64,000 nt of DNA, taken from NCBI GenBank assembly GCA_963837025.1, contig CAWILT010000002.1:682001-746000 (forward strand), read 5' to 3'. Source of the DNA: JALZUV01 sp963837025. GTDB lineage: Bacteria; Pseudomonadota; Alphaproteobacteria; Rickettsiales; JALZUV01. The notes beneath the pieces were generated by a model. That model worked only from the letters and a program-made list of their open reading frames with translations. It was not told the origin of the DNA and did not search any database. Each line of letters begins with the position of its first letter. Position 1 is the first letter of the stretch. Shown piece by piece: positions 25,039 through 33,431 of the stretch. The position numbers and the translations under genes were made by a program.

Positions 25039-26301
25039 ATGACTGATGGAAAATCAAAAGAGCTGAAAATCGAGCATGTATCGGTTGATGATCTTATTCC
25101 CTATGCCAAAAATGCCCGCACGCATTCTGATACGCAGGTGGCGCAGATTGCTGCATCCATGACGGAATTTGGTTTTGTAAATCCTATTCTGCTGGGTGAG
25201 GATAATATCATCATTGCAGGGCATGGGCGTTTGATGGCGGCGAAACTGCTGGGCATGAAAAACGTGCCAACCATTCGCCTGAACCATTTAAACGAAGCAC
25301 AGCGCCGTGCGCTGGTGATTGCGGATAATAAAATTGCTGAGAACGCGGGTTGGGATGAAACCCTGCTGCGGGAAGAATTATCCGCGCTGGAAGATTTGGA
25401 TTTCAACATAGACTTGTTGGGTTTTAATGCTGAGGAATTGGACAATCTGTTCTTGGATGATGCCAATGCCGCTGGCGGCTTAACCGATGAAGATGCAGCA
25501 CCTGAAGTGCCAGAAACGCCTATCAGCGTCCCTGGCGATATTTGGATTTGCGGTGAGCATAAAGTGCTGTGCGGCGACTCCACCATGATTGATAGTTACA
25601 ATGCCTTGTTAGGTGAAGAACTGGCGGACATGGTTTTTACCGATCCGCCTTATAACGTCAATTACGCAAACTCCATGAAAGACAAAATGCGCGGCAAAGC
25701 CCGCCCGATCCAAAATGATAATCTGGGCGATGGGTTTGGCGATTTTCTCTATGATGTTTGCACCAATCTGATGATGGTGTGCAAAGGCGCAATGTATGTG
25801 TGCATGAGCTCGTCCGAGCTTCATACGCTGCACGGCGCATTTGTTGGCGCAGGTGGCAAATGGTCGACCTTTATCATCTGGGCAAAAAATACCTTCACGC
25901 TGGGGCGGGCGGATTATCAGCGCCAGTATGAGCCGATCCTTTATGGCTGGAAAGATGGGCATGAGCATTTTTGGTGCGGGGCCAGAGATCAAAGCGATGT
26001 TTGGTTTGTGAACAAGCCTGTTAAAAATGACCTGCACCCCACCATGAAACCTGTGGAGCTGGTGGAGCGTGCCATTCACAATTCCAGTAAAACCAAGGAT
26101 ATTGTGCTGGATGCCTTTGGCGGTTCGGGATCAACCATGATCGCCTGCGAAAAAACAGGTCGCCGCGCCAGATTGATTGAGCTTGATCCAAAATATGTCG
26201 ATGTCATCGTCAAACGTTGGGAGGATTTTACAGGGAAGAAAGCAACTCTGGCCAAGAGTGACCAGAGTTTTGAAGTTTTGGCTGAAGAGCGTGCTTCTTA
26301 G
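25039..26301 (+). CDS. ParB-like nuclease domain plus DNA N6-adenine/N4-cytosine methyltransferase
   Basis: 420 residues from the ATG at 25039 (GGAGG at 25022-25026). An N-terminal ParB/sulfiredoxin-like domain (YAKNARTHSDTQVAQIAASMTEFGFVNPILL, AGHGRLMAAK, ADNKIAENAGWDE) is followed by a beta-class methyltransferase with DPPYNVNY (catalytic motif) and FGGSGSTMIACEKTGRRARLIELDPKY (SAM binding). It is an orphan phage methyltransferase, made right after the C5 enzyme. Confidence 0.92.
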   Translation: MTDGKSKELKIEHVSVDDLIPYAKNARTHSDTQVAQIAASMTEFGFVNPILLGEDNIIIAGHGRLMAAKLLGMKNVPTIRLNHLNEAQRRALVIADNKIAENAGWDETLLREELSALEDLDFNIDLLGFNAEELDNLFLDDANAAGGLTDEDAAPEVPETPISVPGDIWICGEHKVLCGDSTMIDSYNALLGEELADMVFTDPPYNVNYANSMKDKMRGKARPIQNDNLGDGFGDFLYDVCTNLMMVCKGAMYVCMSSSELHTLHGAFVGAGGKWSTFIIWAKNTFTLGRADYQRQYEPILYGWKDGHEHFWCGARDQSDVWFVNKPVKNDLHPTMKPVELVERAIHNSSKTKDIVLDAFGGSGSTMIACEKTGRRARLIELDPKYVDVIVKRWEDFTGKKATLAKSDQSFEVLAEERAS

Positions 26302-26588
26302 GCGGTGATGATGCGATAATACCGCACCCCATCAACGCGTTCGCTGATAATCTCTGCGCCTGCTTTTTTGAGGATAGAGAGATGCCCGCGCACGGTGTGG
26401 GCTTGCCAGCTGGTTTGTTTGGATAGCTCCTCAATCGTTGCGCCTTTTTCGGATTTGAGCAGTTGTTCAACCAAGGCCTTTTTGGTGATTTTTGGCACTG
26501 GCTCGGCGGTAGTTTCTGGCGTTGTTGCGACGGCCTCAATTGGTTTGGCTTCGGCTGTTTCGATTGGTTTTTTGCTTTGTTTTGTCAT
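26298..26588 (-). CDS. DUF3489 family protein
   Basis: About 96 residues from the ATG at 26588 (AGGAAA upstream). An Ala/Pro/Thr-rich N-terminus leads to a winged-helix part (KKALVEQLLKSEKGATIEELSKQTSWQAHTVRGHLSILKKAGAEIISERVDGVRYYRI), the DUF3489 pattern common in alphaproteobacterial mobile elements. It is likely DNA-binding. It is convergent with the methyltransferase (4-base overlap) and divergent from the terminase small subunit, so it may regulate the late genes. Confidence 0.75.
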   Translation of the reverse strand: MTKQSKKPIETAEAKPIEAVATTPETTAEPVPKITKKALVEQLLKSEKGATIEELSKQTSWQAHTVRGHLSILKKAGAEIISERVDGVRYYRIITA

Positions 26589-26671
26589 GGTTTTTCCTTT
26601 CTGTTGTGATGTCCATGAATGCTTCAATAGGCACGCTTATCAAGTCAATAATCCTTAAAAAGTGAGAGAAT

Positions 26672-27172
26672 ATGGGACTTTCAATCAGGAAATACGCCAC
26701 ATTGCGCGGTGTGACCGAAGGCGCGGTACGAAAAGCCATCAATTCAGGGCGGATCACGCCGAATGAGGATGGCACAATCGATGTGGAACGGGCGGATCGT
26801 GAATGGAAAGAAAATACCGATGAAGCCAAAATCAATACGGGCCTGCCGGTGATGACCGAGAACATGCCCGCCGCGAACGGCAAACCATCTTTTACCAAAA
26901 TCAAAACCGCGCATGAGCTTTATAAGGCGCAGCTGACACAGCTTTCCCTGCAGGAAAAGAAAGGACAGCTCATCAACAAAGACATGGTGAAAACCCAAGT
27001 CTATCGCCTGGGGCGGCAGGTTCGGGATAGCTGGCTGAATTGGCCTGCGCGTGTGTCGGCCTTGATGGCTGCTGATCTGGGCATTGACGAACACGCTCTT
27101 CATCAGGCGTTAGAGCGCTATGTGAGGGAGCATTTAAATGACATTGGAGAGGGAAAACTCAATTTCGATTGA
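26672..27172 (+). CDS. Terminase small subunit (Nu1-like)
   Basis: 166 residues. The N-terminal winged helix (LSIRKYATLRGVTEGAVRKAINSGRIT) recognises packaging sites in Nu1-type proteins, a linker follows, and the C-terminal helices (YRLGRQVRDSWLNWPARVSALMAADLG) would bind the large subunit. Its end overlaps the large subunit gene by 35 bases. Confidence 0.8.
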   Translation: MGLSIRKYATLRGVTEGAVRKAINSGRITPNEDGTIDVERADREWKENTDEAKINTGLPVMTENMPAANGKPSFTKIKTAHELYKAQLTQLSLQEKKGQLINKDMVKTQVYRLGRQVRDSWLNWPARVSALMAADLGIDEHALHQALERYVREHLNDIGEGKLNFD

Positions 27173-29156
27173 GTATGACGCGGCATTTGTTCAAAACGTC
27201 TACCTCAAAAGTTTCACACCCGAACCGCATTATGATGTTGCCGATTGGGCCGATAAATATCGCCTGTTATCGGGTAAATCCGCAGCAGAACCTGGGGAAT
27301 GGAAAACTGCTCGCACGCCGTACCTCAAAGAGGTGATGAACCAGCTTTCCACCAGCTCGCCCGCACAGCGCATTGTGTTTATGAAAGGCGCACAGGTCGG
27401 CGGAACAGAAGCCGGTAATAACTGGATTGGTTATATCGTGCATATGGCGCCAGGGCCGATGATGGCGGTGTCGCCCACGGTGGAGCTGGCCAAGCGTAAT
27501 TCGAAACAGCGGATTGAGCCGTTGTTGCAGGAAACGCCGGAATTACGCGAACGTGTAAAGCCTGCGCGCGAACGGGATAGCGGTAATACGATCCTGAGTA
27601 AAGAATTTGAAGGCGGTTTGTTGATTATGACGGGCGCAAATTCGGCGGCGGGTCTGCGCTCTATGCCTGCGCGGTATTTGTTTATGGATGAGATTGATGC
27701 CTATCCAGGGGACGTTGGCGGCGAAGGTGATCCGATCCTGCTGGCAGAACGCCGAAGCGCGACATTCCGCCTGCGCCGTAAGATTTTTATGGTGAGTACG
27801 CCAACAGTGAAAGGAATATCCCGTGTGCAACGTGAATTTGAAAAAAGCGATCAGCGCTATTTTTTTGTTCCTTGCACGAAATGTGGCCATTACCAGCATT
27901 TGCGCTTTACGCAACTCCGCTGGCCTGAGGGCGATCCGGAAGAAGCTAAATACGCTTGTGAATCCTGCGGGCATCTCATGCATAATCATGAGAAAACCTT
28001 ACTGCTTTCCAAAGGCGAATGGCGGGCAACAGCGGAAAGTGTTGATGGCACGGTTGGGTATCATTTGTCATCGCTTTATAGCCCTGTGGGTTGGTTTAGC
28101 TGGTCGGATGCGGCAACGCTGTTTGAAGAAGCCAAGCGCAATCCCGATCTCATGAAGGGTTTTGTGAATACGGTGCTGGGTGAGCCTTATGAGGAATCAT
28201 CCGAAGCGCCGGAATGGCAACGCATTTATGAACGCCGTGAAAAATACAGCCAGGGTGTTGTGCCGATGGGCGGTTTATTCCTTACCGCCGGTGTGGATGT
28301 GCAAAAAGACCGTCTTGAATGTGAAGTGGTGGCTTGGGGACGCAACAAACAAAACTGGTCGGTGGATTATATCATCATCGATGGGGATACCGCCCGCCAA
28401 GATACATGGGATCGACTCGCTGTCGAAGTCTTGGAACGTGATTGGCCTCATGCCTCTGGTCATACCATGCCCATTCGGGTGATGGCGGTGGATTCCGGTT
28501 ATGCCACGCAGGATGTTTACGCCTTTGTGCGTCAACATCCGCAGGCCGTTTGGGGTGGTTCGGGCGCACGCGCCAGCCAACCACGCACCGTTGTGGCGAT
28601 TAAGGGACAGGAACGTGATACAGCGCTCATCTTGAGTGTATCCAAAGCTGATACGGGTGGGAAACGTCGAGGTCTCCGCGTTTGGAACGTCTCTGGCCCC
28701 GTGGCGAAAATGGAGCTTTACCGCTGGTTAAAATTGGAATGGCCAACCGATAAAGATCTGGACGATGGTGTGGCGTATCCGCCCGGCAGTTGTCACTTCC
28801 CGCAATATGGCGAGGAGTTTTTTAAACAGCTGACGGCTGAGCGTTGCATCACCCGTGTGGTACGAGGTTTTCCAAAACAGGTTTGGGAGAAAGACCCAAG
28901 CCGTAACAACGAAGCCTTGGACTGCCGTGTTTATGCGCGTGCTGCCGCCAGCATTTATGGGCTGGATCGCATGTCCGATTATAAATGGCGGGCTTTGGAA
29001 AAAAGTCTCGGGCAAGAGGTCATTATTCCAACCAAGGGCGTGGAAATGCCCGTGCCTGCTGTGACAGCAACGCCAGAACAACCAAAACAAACGCCCAGTC
29101 AAAAGCCGAGAGTGCCTCAACGCAAGGTGATCAAGGCCGATGATCCGTATCTTTAA
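27138..29156 (+). CDS. Terminase large subunit (GpA family)
   Basis: 672 residues. N-terminal packaging ATPase (KGAQVGGTEAGNNWIGY as Walker A, YLFMDEIDAYP as Walker B), a zinc-binding stretch (CTKCGHYQHLR, CESCGH), and a C-terminal nuclease domain (AGVDVQKDRLECEVVAWGR, AVDSGY). It cuts and pumps phage DNA into proheads. Full length for the lambda GpA group. A cargo gene is inserted on the other strand right behind it. Confidence 0.95.
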   Translation: MTLERENSISIEYDAAFVQNVYLKSFTPEPHYDVADWADKYRLLSGKSAAEPGEWKTARTPYLKEVMNQLSTSSPAQRIVFMKGAQVGGTEAGNNWIGYIVHMAPGPMMAVSPTVELAKRNSKQRIEPLLQETPELRERVKPARERDSGNTILSKEFEGGLLIMTGANSAAGLRSMPARYLFMDEIDAYPGDVGGEGDPILLAERRSATFRLRRKIFMVSTPTVKGISRVQREFEKSDQRYFFVPCTKCGHYQHLRFTQLRWPEGDPEEAKYACESCGHLMHNHEKTLLLSKGEWRATAESVDGTVGYHLSSLYSPVGWFSWSDAATLFEEAKRNPDLMKGFVNTVLGEPYEESSEAPEWQRIYERREKYSQGVVPMGGLFLTAGVDVQKDRLECEVVAWGRNKQNWSVDYIIIDGDTARQDTWDRLAVEVLERDWPHASGHTMPIRVMAVDSGYATQDVYAFVRQHPQAVWGGSGARASQPRTVVAIKGQERDTALILSVSKADTGGKRRGLRVWNVSGPVAKMELYRWLKLEWPTDKDLDDGVAYPPGSCHFPQYGEEFFKQLTAERCITRVVRGFPKQVWEKDPSRNNEALDCRVYARAAASIYGLDRMSDYKWRALEKSLGQEVIIPTKGVEMPVPAVTATPEQPKQTPSQKPRVPQRKVIKADDPYL

Positions 29157-30010
29157 AGACCCAGGTCTGTCCATCGCTTTCTTCGCAAGGCATCTGCTTT
29201 ACTGGTATATAAAATTGGAAATATTTCTTCATAGTACGGGATGTGGGGTGAACGATATTTGGGAGGATGTTCTGTTGTATCTCTTTCATGGGCTTTCCAA
29301 GAAATTGATGAAAGGAGTTTAATAATCGGTTTAATTAATTCCAGTGTATTCCATACTGCGTAGTAATTAGCCTTGTCGACCATGACGTATTTATACATAT
29401 CTGAAACATATCCTGTGTTTTCCACTATATCTTGAAGCTGCAATTGAGGGTTTAAGCGCTTTGCTACTTCATTTTCGATCCATGAATGTGTTCGGTTTGA
29501 AAAATCATGACACTTTATCTGGTCGATGATGTTCCACCACTGCGTAAGTGGATCGGGGTTTATGACTTGGGCAATATTAGAAATGTTGTGGTATCTACCA
29601 GTCGCAGCCGCAAAGTCATTCATAAAAACAAGTATGTTTTTATGAATACTATCGTCATCTAAAACTGGAAAAATTGAATTGCTATATGCTTCGCTAATCT
29701 CTTTTGCTTTTTGATAAAGAGCCAAGAGATCATGGCCATATGACTTTATTGTCTTAATGTCTGGTGGCTGATAGTCGTTTTTATACATGTGGTCAGAAAT
29801 GATCACCAGTTTTAACATTCTTTCAATTCCAATGCTTAGTTGGAAAAACGATGTGTAGTAATGCCCTTTATACACATCGTCAAATCCACCTTTGATCATA
29901 AATTCAAAGCCAGAAAGCATTGATGATTTAGCAAGTATTGCTTCTTGTTGGAGTAATAGGAATGACCTCGGCCAAGAGCTTGTGTCCATTTTAATTAAAT
30001 GATCGTACAT
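29153..30010 (-). CDS. Cargo (moron) gene of unknown function, helical
   Basis: About 285 residues from the ATG at 30010 (GGAGG five bases upstream). AT-rich, unlike its phage neighbours, and on the opposite strand between terL and gpW. Its own -10 box TATAAT lies at 30036-30041, at the very start of the gpW gene. The protein is mostly helical; GHYYTSFFQLSIGIERMLKLV resembles the core helix of HEPN-type proteins, but the RxxxxH catalytic motif is not obvious, so I do not claim it. Such inserted genes often carry phage defence or host-benefit functions. Confidence 0.6.
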   Translation of the reverse strand: MYDHLIKMDTSSWPRSFLLLQQEAILAKSSMLSGFEFMIKGGFDDVYKGHYYTSFFQLSIGIERMLKLVIISDHMYKNDYQPPDIKTIKSYGHDLLALYQKAKEISEAYSNSIFPVLDDDSIHKNILVFMNDFAAATGRYHNISNIAQVINPDPLTQWWNIIDQIKCHDFSNRTHSWIENEVAKRLNPQLQLQDIVENTGYVSDMYKYVMVDKANYYAVWNTLELIKPIIKLLSSISWKAHERDTTEHPPKYRSPHIPYYEEIFPILYTSKADALRRKRWTDLGL

Positions 30011-30035
30011 CAACACCTCCATCTGTTCACGAAAG

Positions 30036-30041
30036 ATTATA
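30036..30041 (-). promoter_or_regulatory. -10 box of the cargo gene
   Basis: TATAAT on the minus strand, 26 bases before the start codon. The -35 is weak (TTCTAA 16 bases further upstream). Confidence 0.5.
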
Positions 30042-30042
30042 C

Positions 30043-30273
30043 ATGATTGAAACTATTTTAGAATTGCAAAGCCGACTGGTGCAGGCCAAAGAAGCACGCC
30101 ATCGCTTGCTGACAGGATCGCAGGAAGTGACCGTCAGCTTGCATGGCTATGGCTCAACCACCTATAGCGCCGCCAATGTCGAGGCGTTGGAGCGATATAT
30201 CCACGAGCTTGAGCAGGAAATAGCCAAGAAAAGCGGAACTGCGCGTCGCGTCATTATTCGCACCAGTTTTTAA
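30043..30273 (+). CDS. Head-tail joining protein (gpW-like)
   Basis: 76 residues, the typical size of lambda gpW (LQSRLVQAKEARHRLLTGSQEVTVSLHGYGSTTYSAANVEALERYIHELEQEI). Position between terminase and portal is as in lambda. It helps to stabilise filled heads. Confidence 0.85.
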   Translation: MIETILELQSRLVQAKEARHRLLTGSQEVTVSLHGYGSTTYSAANVEALERYIHELEQEIAKKSGTARRVIIRTSF

Positions 30274-30285
30274 GGATAGTAAAAT

Positions 30286-31829
30286 ATGGTTCAACTTTTA
30301 GACAGCGCAGGTAATCCGCTGAAGGTTAGTGATACGGCGCACCGCGCGGCATCGCATCGTGCGCGGGAGCTTTCCAGCTGGCTACCGCCTTTAGGCTCTG
30401 CCGATAGTGATTTACTGGGTGAATTGCCGACGCTGGTATCTCGCTCTCGGGATTTAAGCCGTAACCATGGTGTTGCGGCTGGTGCGATGCAAACACTCAC
30501 CGATAATGTGGTTGGCACGGGCTTGCGCTTATCGGCAACGCCTGATTATCGGGCTTTAGGCAAAGATAAGAAATGGGCGGATGACTGGTCACGCGGGGTG
30601 GAATCCCTCTGGCGGGCATGGGCGGAAAGCACCGATTGTGATGCCGCCAAAAGCCTAACCTTTGCAGGAATGACGGCATTAATATTTCGCTCAAGCCTTG
30701 TGAATGGTGAAGCGCTGGCATTGCCATTATGGCTGGAAAACAGAGGCGCAAAATTCGCAACCACTATTCAGTTGGTGGAAGCGGATCGCTTATGCAATCC
30801 AAATGGCAAGCAGGATAGCAAATATCTGCGCGCTGGGATTGAGATTGATTCTTACGGCGCACCGCGTGCCTATCATATCCGCAAGAGCCATCCCGGCGAT
30901 GCGTATTTGGGGTTTGGCGTTGATATAAGCGATTGGGAGCGTATTCCCTCTGTGACCCGTTTTGGTCGCCGCCGTGTTCTGCATATCCATGATAAGGAGC
31001 GCACCGGGCAGCATCGCGGGAAGCCGCTTCTGACCTCCATCATGCCAATGTTCAAAATGCTGGATCATTACGAGCGATCCGAGCTTCAGGCGGCGGTGGT
31101 GAATGCCATGATTGCGGCCTTTATTGAAACGCCGCTGGACGGGGAAAGCATTGGCGAGATGTTTGGCGGATCGGTGGATGATTATCTCGCCGCCCGTAAT
31201 GAATGGGATATTCGCTTGCAGGGCGGATCAATTATTCCGATCTTCCCCGGCGATAAAGTCGCGCCCTTTACGCCAAGCCGCCCAATAGCGGCTACGGTCA
31301 GTTTGTTGAAAATGTCCTGCGTCATATTGGTGCGGGTCTGAATATTCCGTTTGAATTGTTGATGAAGGATTTTTCCAAAACCAATTATTCAAGCGCCCGC
31401 GCGGCACTCTTGGAGGCATGGCGATATTTCTCGGCGCAACGCCAGTGGCTTGCCACCTACTGGGCAAGGCCTGTTTATGAATTATGGCTGGAAGAAGCGA
31501 TTAACAAGGGGCTCATTGAAGCCCCTGATTTTTATGAGAACAAAGCCGCATGGACACGGTGCAAATGGATTGGCCCGGTCGTGGTTGGGTTGATCCTGTC
31601 AAAGAAGCCAAAGCCGCACATCTACGGATGCAGATTGGTCTTTCCACGCTGGAAGATGAATGTGCCAGCCAAGGTCTTGGATTGGGAAGAAGTCTTGGAA
31701 CAGCTTGCCCGTGAAAAAGCCAAGATCACTGAACTTGGCCTCACGATCAACGATGTGAACAGCATTTTAAACACCAACACTCAAGAAAAAGAGGATAACG
31801 ATGAGAATCTGGAACCGCATAACCGGTGA
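30286..31829 (+). pseudogene. Portal protein (lambda gpB type), frame-broken
   Basis: Reads as a lambda-type portal from 30286 (LVSRSRDLSRNHGVAAGAMQTLTDNVVGTGLRLSATPDY ... GDKVAPFTPSRP). The frame is lost near 31283, where PNSGYGQFVENVLRHIGAGLNIPFELLMKDFSKTNYSSARAALLEAWR continues in the next frame. Further shifts near 31578 and 31680 are needed to read KEAKAAHLRMQIG and LDWEEVLEQLAREKAK. Corrected length is about 510 residues. Single-base indels are either assembly errors or recent decay. Confidence 0.8.
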
Positions 31830-33009
31830 TCCGTGGGCGATCACTGAAACCGCCTTGCACACGATTTTGGAAGTGGCCGCGCGTGAAAATGAAGCACCCG
31901 AAGCGGTTGCTGCAAAACTTGGTCGTCAATTACAAAATAGCTATAACGCTACCGAGCGTGATGGTGTAGCCATTATTCCTGTGACAGGGCCGCTCTTTCG
32001 TTACGCCAATATCTTCACGGCCATCAGCGGTGCATCCAGCTATGAGCTTATTGCGCGTGATTTTATGAGCGCCCTTGAAAACCCTCAAATCAGTTCGATT
32101 ATTTTAGATATTGATTCCCCTGGCGGTGAAGTCAACGGTGTGTCGGAGCTGGCCAGCATGATCTTTGATGCACGCGGCACAAAACCAGTTATTGCTTATG
32201 CGTCCGGTGATGCGGCGTCTGGTGCATATTGGATTGCCTCCGCTGCCGATGAAATCGTGGTATCGGAAACATCGGCGCTGGGATCAATTGGTGTCGTTGG
32301 TATTTACCGTGGTAAAGCAGCCAAGGAATCCACTGAAACGGTAGAGATTGTCTCTTCGCAAAGCCCGCATAAACGCCTTGATCCGATGAGTGATGATGGT
32401 CGCGCCAAATTGCAAACGCGCATTGATGCTATGGCCGATGTGTTTGTGTCCACCATTGCCCGCAACCGTGATGTGACAGCCGATCATGTGCTGGAGCATT
32501 ATGGTGGTGGTGATGTGATGATTGGCGCACAGGCTGTCAATGCCGGTTTGGCAGATCGCATCGGATCGCTCGAACGCCTGATCACAGAACTTTCATCCCC
32601 GAAAACCCAAAGCCCTCCTGACGAGGGCTTTTTTAATTCAACCCAACCGAAAAAGGAGAAAAAGCCCATGAACCTTGAACAACTCAAAACCGATCATCCT
32701 GATCTGGTTGCCTCACTGCATGCAGAAGGATCAGCCAAGGAAAAACAGCGATTGAAAGATATTCTAAGCTGCGAAGCTGCCGAAGGTCGTCAAAAGCTGG
32801 CGCAGGAAATTGCTCTGCATACTGAGATCAATGCGATGGATGCCCAGCATTTGATGAAGAGCGCCCCAAAAGATGAGCCAGAGAAATCGCAATCATCTTC
32901 CTTTGAGCAGGTGATGTCCTCCATCCCCAATCCCGAAATTGCCCCTGATGGGGATGATCACATCGCCACTGCCGACACAGTCGCCGACCGTATCGCCTCA
33001 ACCCGTTAA
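31801..33009 (+). CDS. Head maturation protease (S49/gpC type) with nested scaffold
   Basis: 402 residues. The N-terminal 270 are an SppA-type S49 peptidase: DIDSPGGEVNG, catalytic Ser140 in DAASGAYW, and Lys191 in SPHKRLDPM, 51 residues later as expected. The C-terminal 113 residues are a Glu/Lys-rich scaffold domain. An internal ATG (Met290, base 32668) with its own AAGGAG would make the scaffold alone, as Nu3 within lambda C. Confidence 0.9.
   Translation: MRIWNRITGDPWAITETALHTILEVAARENEAPEAVAAKLGRQLQNSYNATERDGVAIIPVTGPLFRYANIFTAISGASSYELIARDFMSALENPQISSIILDIDSPGGEVNGVSELASMIFDARGTKPVIAYASGDAASGAYWIASAADEIVVSETSALGSIGVVGIYRGKAAKESTETVEIVSSQSPHKRLDPMSDDGRAKLQTRIDAMADVFVSTIARNRDVTADHVLEHYGGGDVMIGAQAVNAGLADRIGSLERLITELSSPKTQSPPDEGFFNSTQPKKEKKPMNLEQLKTDHPDLVASLHAEGSAKEKQRLKDILSCEAAEGRQKLAQEIALHTEINAMDAQHLMKSAPKDEPEKSQSSSFEQVMSSIPNPEIAPDGDDHIATADTVADRIASTR
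32610..32634 (+). terminator. Terminator-like hairpin inside the protease gene
   Basis: AAGCCCTC and GAGGGCTT form an 8-bp stem with a 5-base loop followed by T6 (32629-32634), 34 bases before the internal scaffold start. It could tune protease versus scaffold mRNA or be held open by translating ribosomes. Confidence 0.55.
32668..33009 (+). CDS. Scaffold protein from internal start (Nu3-like)
   Basis: In frame within the protease gene, starting MNLEQLKTDHPDLVASL with GGAG nine bases upstream. 113 residues, acidic and helical with a QSSSFEQVMSSIPNPEI tail. Guides capsid assembly in the lambda plan. Inferred from layout. Confidence 0.65.
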   Translation: MNLEQLKTDHPDLVASLHAEGSAKEKQRLKDILSCEAAEGRQKLAQEIALHTEINAMDAQHLMKSAPKDEPEKSQSSSFEQVMSSIPNPEIAPDGDDHIATADTVADRIASTR

Positions 33010-33036
33010 CCCCAACAATAAAGGAGATCCAAAACC

Positions 33037-33411
33037 ATGACACATGCTTCAGGTTTTACTGATCAGGGTGAATATAAACCCTGTAATTTACTGGCGGGGG
33101 AATATCCCCGCATTGAACGCATAATCACCATCGCTTCTGGCAGTAATCTTGCCAAAGGCGCAGTGCTGGGGCGCATTACCGCTTTGGGCAAGTTTGTCTT
33201 AAGCGCCGCTGGTGCAAGCGATGGCTCAGAAACGCCCGATGCCATTTTGGCCGAAAATATCGATGCAAGCGCCGAGGATAAACAAGCCGTTGTGTATTTC
33301 AGCGGGGAGTTTAACGAGAACGCGCTAACGCTTGGCACTGGCCATACGGTGGAGAGCATCCGCGCTGGTTTACGTTCCAAAAGCATCTTCCTTCGCTCAA
33401 ACCAATCTTAA
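33037..33411 (+). CDS. Head decoration protein (gpD-like)
   Basis: 124 residues, the usual size: LLAGEYPRIERIITIASGSNLAKGAVLGRITALGKFVL, then DGSETPDAILAENIDASAEDKQAVVYFSGEFNENAL. This is the gpD family; trimers cap the capsid. It lies directly before the major capsid gene. Confidence 0.9.
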   Translation: MTHASGFTDQGEYKPCNLLAGEYPRIERIITIASGSNLAKGAVLGRITALGKFVLSAAGASDGSETPDAILAENIDASAEDKQAVVYFSGEFNENALTLGTGHTVESIRAGLRSKSIFLRSNQS

Positions 33412-33431
33412 CCCATAAGGAGAACACACTC

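Noticed and set aside
26228..26539. ORF on the minus strand overlapping the DUF3489 gene
   Set aside because: Out-of-frame shadow: Pro/Lys/Ser-rich, no family pattern; the 26298-26588 frame has the DUF3489 sequence and a ribosome site.
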